Shown: positions 56,562-64,000 of the stretch, piece by piece
Layout of the letters: each line of letters starts with the position of its first letter
Numbering within the stretch: position 1 is the first letter of the stretch
Origin: Echinarachnius parma
Lineage: Eukaryota; Echinodermata; Echinoidea; Clypeasteroida; Echinarachniidae
DNA: 64,000 nt
Assembly (NCBI GenBank): GCA_037951105.1
Contig: JBAMJV010007723.1
Coordinates: 1 to 64,000, forward strand
Direction of reading: 5' to 3'
Notes under the pieces: model-generated
The model's input: the letters and a program-made list of their open reading frames with translations, nothing else
What the model was told of the DNA's origin: nothing
Database searches by the model: none
Made by a program: the position numbers and the translations under genes

Positions 56562-59432
56562 CTTCAAAAATAAATAGAGCAAACATTTAGTGTAGATTAA
56601 ATACAATAAAGTAGATAATATACAATAACGTGGATAACATACAATAACGTAGATAACATACAATAACGTAGATAACATACAATAAAGTTCAATTCAATTC
56701 AACGTACATATTTTATAGATTTGATATTATATATATGTAGCTGAATATATTACCAACAAATAAGGTCGATAAATATATTATGGCCGGTATGATCGCAAAC
56801 AATTCTTGTGAGATTGATTCTTTGTATTGTATTTATATCATACTTAATTCCGTTCTTCCGTTTTTGTTTGTATTCCTATTTTCTGATATTGTCATATTGT
56901 TGCTTATACTACTACTACTAAGCGGACGCATCCGAGATTGAGTTCACAATGCAACGCCATGAATCTTTATCCATCATCAATGTCTGCAAGTCCCCAGTTT
57001 CACACTGGATGTCTCTTGCAATACAGTCCATATAGTTTATAGGTCTCCTTCCTCTATTAGGACATGGGAGTCTCATGCAGATCACATCCGAGATCACTTG
57101 GTCTTTGGCCCTAAAACAGTGACCAGCGAATCTCGTTCTGCGATGAGCAACAGTGGTAGAGATGGGTGGTATGTTTCCATAGATCTCTAGTTTAGTTTTG
57201 TGTTCCCTCCAACTAATATTTTGTACCCTCATAAGTAACCTAGTATATGTCCCATCAAGCCGGTCCTGTAGTGCTTATAAACATGCGCTAAATCAACCAT
57301 TGATAGTGGTCTTAAAAATAGTATGACTTTATTTACATGTTCCCATCCTAGAAAGTGTTTTTGTTTTCTAATGGCGGAATAATAAAATAGCTAAACAACA
57401 ATAAATCTTTATCAAGTTTATCTACTCGTGATTGTCATTTCCATGGTTCGTATGTATGTGGGTGTTTGTTTTTCTTGTGTGTGTATGTGTGTATGGGAGG
57501 CATGTGAGTATGTGTGTGATGTGTCTTTGAGCGTGTGTGTGCGTGTGCGTCTACAATTGTGTGTATTAGTAACCAGCTATATTAATATCAAGGTATGTTT
57601 TTGTGTCATTTTATGTGTGTTTGTATGTGTCATGTGTGTGTGAATGGGCATTTGTATGGTGTATGCATCTACACGTACAGTGTGTGGGAAAGTATGACCA
57701 GAGAGGTGGTCCTCCCACCTCTCTGCTGGTATGACGATCACACAGAGCCACCTTCTATAAATGGCATCACTGCCATATGCGTACATGGCGTACGTTGGAG
57801 GCGGGGTGCTGGTGGTGGTGGGGGGGGGGGGGGGGGGGGGGGGCTGGGGGCTGCAGCGGCCTCCTCCCTTGAGTTTAGAAAACGGCCATATTCGGATGAA
57901 AAGCATCTCAAATTCGGGCAAATCATGTCATATTCGGACAAACTCATGTCATATTCGGGCAAAATCATGTCAGTTCGGACATACTCGGAAAAACTTAAAT
58001 ATTATTTATGTCTGTATATGCGTAGTGCGGTTTCCGGCTGGTATGTGTGGTTGGTTATGTTCTTTTATCATAAAATAACCTTCATTTGCTTTGTTGTTGT
58101 GGGTTTTTGTATAGAGTGAAATAGAATTTGATACAGCTGTTTGAAGAATATGTTAATGTTAACATGCATGCATGACAATTATTTGTAATGTTCATTTGAT
58201 ATTATAAATATTAGTTCATTGTAATTGTTGACGACAACTTTTCATGTACATGTAGTGTATTGCAAATTGTTTGGAGGAATATAACATTATTGGAGAAAAA
58301 ACAAATGTGTGAATATTGTACCTGCTATAAACGTCATCGACTGTGATCCAGTTATTTGCGATCCACTTCACACCACGAGTGACCTCACACCCACCATGCA
58401 ACGAGTAAGTGTCCATCGACGACATCCACTCTTTAGATTTAACGGTCAGACAAAATAAAGAGGTGAACAATTCATGTATCGATTCGATATATAAAAACAA
58501 AACTACACAAACAACACTAACATACACCATACACCATTTATGCAACGTATAATTGTCCATCGACGACATCGACCCTTTAAATTTAACGGTTAGACAAAAC
58601 AAAAAGGTGATCAACTAATTGTATGTATCGAGTTCGTAAATCACGGTATATACATGCAGGCATCACCATCAGTGTAACAGCAGACACCAAACGACGTACA
58701 ACATGGGCGTCGATACTTACGTAATACCCATTCATCAGGGGGGGGGGGGGGGGGTGGATGAATGGATCATCCCCCCTGATCAATGGGTATCAATGACAGA
58801 TCGACGCCCGTGACGTCCATACAACAAATAGTTGTCCATCGCCGACAGCGGCCCACACAATAAAATTACCAGTCAAACAAAATCATCCACAATATCCAAC
58901 CTTTAAATTCAACAGTCAGACAGAACAAATTAAGATGTTTAAATGAAACGGTCACGCAAAACGATTAGGTGATGATCAAATTAATTCACAAAAAAGCACC
59001 ACCCTAACTACCACCACGACCACCAACAACAACAAAAATCAACAACAAAAACAACAATAACACCAGACACCACGTCCATGCATTCATAGTTATGGATTTA
59101 TATAAAGGATAGCATCCCAATTCATAATAGGTAATTGTCAACATTAACCGAGGACAAAAGTTGAGGGGGAAAATGGTAACATATTGTGTACGGAGCCGAA
59201 ATGTCTGCCTTATTATGGCTTTGTATACGGTTTGGTTGGAAAGATGAGTATATATAATGGATTTGTATTAAAGCCTCATAATGTTTTTTTTTTTCAGAAG
59301 CAAGTTACAAAATGTATCTTCTTCATTTTGTATCCATCCTTGATATATTTTAAGTAAGCCACAAACTAATTAATTTGCCAAGGCAGATAATTATAATTAT
59401 TATTATTATAGTAAATACTATATTATTATACC

Positions 59433-59463
<31 letters not shown>

Positions 59464-62400
59464 GATAATATTATTGTTGTTCTTATTATTAGTATCAATA
59501 TATTGTTGTTATTATTATTATCATTATTACTATCATTATTATTATCATAAAGTTGGAAAACAAAATTGAATCTTAGCAACTGACTTACTATTTGTGGAGT
59601 AGAACAGTTTTGCAACCATTATTATTATTATCAGTATTACAATTGTAATATCCAGCATTATTATAATGAAATGATAAAGCACGCAACAGAAAGAAACACA
59701 CAACTACGATTTATTTTTTATCTCACCTGTATTTTCATCGATCCGATGGTTGTACCACATGATGGCCTTGCCGTGCTGAGGGACCACAGCCATGTTCTTG
59801 TGGCAACACTGAGCCAGATCATACGGATCGTAATCCAAATCAGCGATGTGCTGTCATATTAAACAAATATATTTTGAAAAATAACAAATAAAAACAATAG
59901 ATTCTGCCATCCTTAATAGATGATAGTAGTAGTGGAGTGCCCGCAATGTTTCCGTAAGCAATTCTTCAAAAATGCAGTATAACATGTGTAATGCTACGAT
60001 GCTGTGCCACAAAGTGTTGTTGTCTTTTAATAGCATTATGCATTTGCATGTCTATGTTTATATATGTTAATGTTTCGTATAAATGTTATAATTAACCCAT
60101 TGTGTATGGTAACCCGATTAGCTATGTACAGTATACAATCCATGAAAATCAAAATAACATACCTATTCTAGAAGGATACTGGTTAATATGAACAGATGAA
60201 GTGTTCCGAAGCAAAACTACAATAACACAATTTGTGTCAATATGAGACACTTGAAACTGCTGAACCTAAAAGTTAATATAATAAGAAAATATAATGTGCA
60301 TAATTACCTCTTGGACAGTCAGGTTGTGGAGATCCATATCGGCCACTGGGAATGCGGTCTCGCCCCCTCCTTCAACGTCTTGCAGGTAGTAGAGAATCGT
60401 CATATATCTGGGGGAAAAGTTGGGTATTTTGTCTGTTATTATCCATCATCATGTCCAATGAAATGTCAAAAAAACAAAACAATTTGACTAGGTTCTCCAG
60501 AAAATTATAAATGAATAGCTAAAAAACCTAAGCTGTTTTTTTTTTTATTCCCCAGCATGCAAGTTACCCCTCCAGTGCCAAGTTCGTGCGCCCTCCTTCA
60601 ACGTCTTGGAGGTAGTGGAGAATCGTCATATTATCCGGGGGAAAGTTGGGTATTTTTTGTGTTATCATCCCTCTGTATGCACAATCAAATGTCCAAAATG
60701 TACAGCATTTGACTCAGTTCTTCATACAAATTACGTCTATCTAAAAACCTAAGCTGTTTTGTATTCCCAGCAAGCTACACCTACAGTGCCAAGTGCTTGC
60801 GCCCTCCTTCAACGTCTTGGAGGTATTAGAGAATCGTCATATCAACAATATTATCTGGGGGAAAGTTGGAACGGTATTATTTGTGTTATCATCCCTCTGG
60901 AGGCCAAATCAAATGTCAAAAAACACTTGACCAATGTCTTCGTTGTTGTTGTTGTTGTTTAATTCTTATGGCGATTAGTCAATAGTGACTATTGTCGCTA
61001 ACTACAGTACGTTTTTTTTATTTAAAATTATATTTCAATGTATTTATATCATTAATATTTATATATACAAGTATGCATTTATTTTGTTTATTTTCCTTTT
61101 TCCAAACATAATATAAATAATAGTTTTTTGACAAATCTTCAAGGCATAAAAAATCATCGAGGCTTGAGCCACAGGAGCTACATAGATAGCCTAAATATAG
61201 CTCCATGGCTTGAGGATACATACAATTGGGCGATCGCACCACTGTTCAAATGTAATTAGCAACGCTGATCCCTCCCCTGTCACATGATGCCGTCTTACCA
61301 GCCCTCATAGTACGTTTCTTAGGCTTTCGGGGTACGCACCCCTCTGTTCACTCGCATAATACTGTCGAAGATCAGAAAAGGCGACATACACCTAGGTCAC
61401 TCTGGCATAGAAAGGGGGGCGTTAGCCTTACATGAGAAAACAAAATGCAGCGCAATCGCCACACTTATATGTTCTCGGCCTTCCAAGTCAGGTTTTGATC
61501 AAGCAAAGCGTTGTGGGCTCACACTATAATACAGGGTGGCCCAGAAAGGATGCAACATCTACGATCGTTAAAGGGCAATGAAACTATGGCTTTCGGCTAT
61601 TATTATCGTTTAGAGGGTGAACAGAAATTTTATTTGATACATAACTTGGCAATTTTGGCCTCCTGGATCCCATGAAATCCTTACGTGAACATACCCACAT
61701 TTTACTAATTCTTACGGCGGCAAAAGGTGATGGGAGCGGCCATGTTCTTGTAATTGCCCGACATGCTTTGCAAACTATGACGAGTGTGCTACGGGCCGAA
61801 CAAAAAGCTTTTCACTGATTTACAGACTCGTAAAAGCATATACAAGTATTCAGACAATGGTTTCAATAGAAGCTATTGAAATGCATTAGTGCATATCACT
61901 GACCATATGTCCGCACACACCTAATAATGGCGGCCTCCAGTGTTCGCATGAATAGTGGTAAACCCGATAGAGTTTTCACATATTTCTCCCAAAGCAGAAA
62001 TCTGAGTCGGAGTTATGTTATATATAATGAAAAGGCATATTACGATATATCAAGTAGGATAAACTCTATTCTTGAGTTGCATTGCCCTTTAATTCCATCA
62101 ACACCATCGACCAAATGTCATTGTTTTTTGTTTGATTGGGTAGAACATTCTTTTTCCAACAAAATTATACCATGAGCATTGATTTTGGGTAAGGCGTTTG
62201 GATCCTAGGGCCATATTTCTGAGGCAATGTCGTTTCCTAAATTTGCTACTTTTTCGTCTCCAGCGATCCTCTGAACACTGAGACATTCTCGCCCCACGGC
62301 CTGTCATAGAATTAGCTGTACAGAAGAACCGCATGACTGCTCTCCATTTGTAAGGAAGACAATGTGAGCCATTCTTAGGTACAGCTAATTCTACGGCAGG

Positions 62401-64000
62401 CCGTGGGGCGAGAATGTCTCAGTGTTCCGAGGATCGCTGGAGAAGAAAAAGTAGCAGATTTAGGAAACGACATTGCCTCATAAAAATGGCCCTAGGATCC
62501 AAACGCCTTACCCAAAATCAATGCTCATGGTATCATTTTGTTGGAGAAAGAATGTTCTACCCAATCAAACAAAAAACAATGACATTTGGTCGATGGTGTT
62601 GATGAAATTAGCGATCGTACGTGTTGCATCCTTTCTGGGCCACCCTGTATAACGTGCAGTGCAGTGGGTTCAAACGTAATAATAATACTAGTAAATTAAT
62701 ATGACAACAAATAAACCAAAAACTTGACCAATGTCTTCAGACAATTGTAAATTGATCTAACTTAAAGGAACTACAGCGTCTAGATGGCCTAATGTTCACA
62801 ATAAGGCTCTCTATACGTAAGTTTTCCTCAAGAAGAAGAATTTGGCAGTCATTTCCCATGAAATCAATCAATTTTGGGGTAATTAGTAAATATCTAATTT
62901 TCCTGGGAACGCCCCTTTTAAATCGCCAAAATGTGACGTCATCTAAAGAACGGACTAATGAATTAAATGCTGTAGATGACGTAAGCCAATGAATTGTCAA
63001 TCACATGTCAATCACGCTGCCGATTCTGGAACCTAAATGTGGGTGGGGCGTAAACTGGCTGCTCAGTGAGATTTGGCATCAGAAAATTAGTCAAAAATCA
63101 CTACTATTTTCATGGAATTTTTTTCGGCAGACCTATTTTACAAGTCATCAACTATGGAATAAGTGCAAAAGGACGTTGTATTATTTAGTTCCTTTAATTC
63201 GCTATTCATGGACGATAAATAAAAGATTGGTCAGATTGAAGTCAAGTGCCTATGAATAGATTATTCAGCATTTTGTATATTGTGTGTAATTAGTCACATA
63301 ATTCTACGAGTGTTTTGAATCGAGACAACCATATGGCGCTTAAAGGGTAAAAGGATTTCAATAACATTTATATTGAATTCTTACACCATGCATCTACTAT
63401 CACTGTATTCGTATTAATTTATTTTCATATTATTTTCCTTATACAAACATAGAAGGAAAACAAAATACTGGTAAGGAATTATAAAGCCTGCAGCTATAGA
63501 AATCTCTAAACAAGTGTTGTAAAGATAGTGGGGTACCTATAAGGGTTGGGGGCGAGGTGAGTCAGAAGGACTTCACAGTCATAAACCTAATTTTAATAAA
63601 CTTAATAAACTCATAAACTGTATAAACCTATTTATACATTGTCTAATACGGATGCATTTAACCGGCACAATGATATAACAGTTAAGGCCCATTCACACTG
63701 CATCCAACACGACATATGACGTCACAGACACGACACACGACACGATCTTTGGGGGAAATCGCTACCCTTACCGATCTTCTGACACGACGCGTCGAAAACT
63801 ATAGAACGCGCGCAATGTTCGCAAACATTAATTTACAATCACGGCGTCTTTAAATTCATCCCATCTCTTAGAAAAAGGCGCCATCCGTACATGATGATGC
63901 AGTAGCTTTAATATTCCAAACCATCTTACCTGCATATTCGAGAGGACGCGTACTCGGTGTCTTCCCCCAGTGAACTCGCTGAATGACCGCATTTTTGGTC
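56348..64000 (-). CDS. P4HTM: Transmembrane prolyl 4-hydroxylase, copy B (last five exons, 5' end off window)
   Basis: Minus-strand paralogue of copy A, with exons from 3' to 5' at 56348-56561, 58322-58430, 59727-59850, 60308-60407 and 63930-beyond 64000. Phases are the same as copy A exons 9 to 5 and all introns are GT-AG. Conserved features: [12 protein letters not shown] loop, KAIMWYNH strand, [11 protein letters not shown] with the distal iron-binding His, and KWIANNW with the 2-oxoglutarate Lys. The frame is intact throughout. The HxD motif, EF hands and membrane anchor lie beyond the right edge. The C-terminal tail is long and acidic ([20 protein letters not shown]), unlike copy A. The convergent arrangement with copy A implies an inverted tandem duplication. 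Substrate unknown; vertebrate P4HTM is an ER-membrane enzyme. Confidence 0.92.
56918..57285 (-). mobile_element. LINE ORF2 C-terminal fragment
   Basis: The minus strand reads [20 protein letters not shown], then [37 protein letters not shown] and DSWRCIV. This is the usual post-polymerase tail of non-LTR retrotransposons ('R..FAGH..R' and 'GRR...D.I..D'). It is a short fragment in the last intron of P4HTM-B, unrelated to the LINE at 47 kb. Confidence 0.75.
58322..58430 (-). CDS. P4HTM: P4HTM-B exon: distal His and 2-oxoglutarate Lys
   Basis: 109 bases, acceptor aaatctaaag and donor gtacaa. It encodes [19 protein letters not shown] and [16 protein letters not shown]. Length and phases are the same as copy A exon 8. 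Confidence 0.96.
58540..58945 (-). pseudogene. Two decayed partial copies of the P4HTM-B SLHGG exon
   Basis: At about 58545-58615 the minus strand reads [13 protein letters not shown] beside [13 protein letters not shown] of the true exon, with the same upstream intron text. A second, weaker copy is at about 58825-58945. Both keep the acceptor-side half and lose the KWIANNW half. Confidence 0.75.
58701..58812. mobile_element. Foldback repeat Q, copy 2, with G-run centre
   Basis: 'atgggcgtcgatacttacgt' and the complement 'gacagatcgacgcccgt' enclose G and C runs and 'tggatgaatggatcatcc'. Same plan as 28541-28652. It lies between the two exon shadows. Confidence 0.6.
59395..59550. repeat. (ATT)n microsatellite, imperfect
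   Basis: ATT/TTA triplets with TTG and ATC interruptions over about 155 bases. Hydrophobic frames through it are artefacts. Confidence 0.9.
59727..59850 (-). CDS. P4HTM: P4HTM-B exon: WYNH strand
   Basis: 124 bases, acceptor taatatgacag and donor gtgaga. It encodes [19 protein letters not shown] and [21 protein letters not shown]. It is the intact counterpart of the frameshifted copy A exon 7 and supports placing the surplus base there. Confidence 0.95.
60308..60407 (-). CDS. P4HTM: P4HTM-B exon: GGETAFP loop
   Basis: 100 bases, acceptor tcccccag and donor gtaatt. It encodes [20 protein letters not shown] and [13 protein letters not shown], aligning with copy A exon 6 with three more codons. 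Confidence 0.95.
60588..60930 (-). pseudogene. Two tandem partial copies of the GGETAFP exon and its intron flank
   Basis: About 60588-60745 and 60803-60930 each repeat the first ~45 coding bases of the exon at 60308-60407 (minus strand [13 protein letters not shown]) together with ~120 bases of upstream intron. Both lose [10 protein letters not shown]. The first copy has lost the acceptor AG; the second keeps a cag but with inserted bases before the coding part. Confidence 0.85.
61532..62647. mobile_element. Foldback Tc1/mariner-like element carrying a nested MITE
   Basis: Ends CAGGGTGGCCCAGAAAGGAT... and its complement between TA dinucleotides. Without the insert at 61572-62088, the two arms (~275 bp each) are near-perfect inverted copies. 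Each arm encodes the same open frame, [14 protein letters not shown]...MTFGRWC (62602 side and 62098 side), with a few substitutions. No transposase catalytic motif is seen. Confidence 0.85.
61572..62088. mobile_element. Nested MITE family O, TTAA target site
   Basis: TTAA|AGGGCAATGAAAC... at the left and ...GTTGCATTGCCCT|TTAA at the right, 517 bp, inserted in the left arm of the foldback at 61532-62647. The uninterrupted right arm shows a single CTAA at the same point. Confidence 0.85.
62766..63193. mobile_element. MITE family N, TTAA target site
   Basis: TTAA|AGGAACTACAGCG at the left and ...TTATTTAGTTCCT|TTAA at the right, 428 bp, with short inverted ends. Open frames inside have no recognised domain. 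Confidence 0.7.
63930..64000 (-). CDS. P4HTM: P4HTM-B exon, partial at window edge
   Basis: Donor gtaag at 63929-63925. The visible frame [23 protein letters not shown](R) joins in phase to YMTILYY and aligns with the end of copy A exon 5 (...ECRHTAISLN...ETRC(R)). The HxD part should lie just beyond 64000. Confidence 0.8.

Noticed and set aside
61927-62175. Frame [17 protein letters not shown]... as a transposase piece
   Set aside because: It spans the junction of the nested MITE and the host foldback, so it is a chimera of two non-coding elements.
63680-63800. Possible transposon end 'aaggcccattcacactgcat'
   Set aside because: No matching inverted end was found in the window.

Overview
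The window is nuclear DNA of an invertebrate animal, most likely a marine deuterostome such as an echinoderm, hemichordate or amphioxus. The evidence is spliced genes with GT-AG introns, many non-autonomous DNA transposons, LINE fragments, CA/TG microsatellites and long G or C homopolymers. The species cannot be fixed by reading alone.

Layout. 1-7960 is a tandem satellite of about 36 monomers of ~221 bp, each with a poly-C tract, arranged in ~7-monomer higher-order blocks. 8-29 kb has no gene I can support. It is a transposon graveyard: MITEs with TTAA target sites, a 1.6-kb terminal-inverted-repeat element, a 1.4-kb near-perfect hairpin, smaller foldbacks, a Penelope-like remnant and a CACACTGTG minisatellite. 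29.5-54.1 kb (+) carries a nine-exon transmembrane prolyl 4-hydroxylase gene (P4HTM, copy A), assembled exon by exon with consistent phases to 512 codons. One extra G in exon 7 breaks the frame. Intron 4 of this gene contains, on the opposite strand, a complete three-exon type II membrane sulfotransferase gene (44335-38626) and a 5'-truncated LINE (about 47661-45608). 56.3-64 kb (-) carries the last five exons of a second P4HTM paralogue (copy B), convergent with copy A and running off the right edge.

How the genes relate. Copies A and B share intron phases, so they are an inverted (tail-to-tail) duplicate pair. The family is an ER-membrane, 2-oxoglutarate/Fe(II)-dependent prolyl hydroxylase with an EF-hand region. 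The nested sulfotransferase is a Golgi-type enzyme and has no evident pathway link with the hydroxylases; its location may be only a nesting accident.

Most notable observations: a 215-bp MITE inserted into the splice donor of P4HTM-A exon 4 so that it supplies donor positions +5 and +6; repeated partial-exon 'shadows' beside exons of copy B, beside the 3' end of copy A and beside sulfotransferase exon 1; four different MITE families sharing TTAA|AGG ends; and a nested MITE whose target-site duplication can be read from the other arm of the palindrome it landed in.
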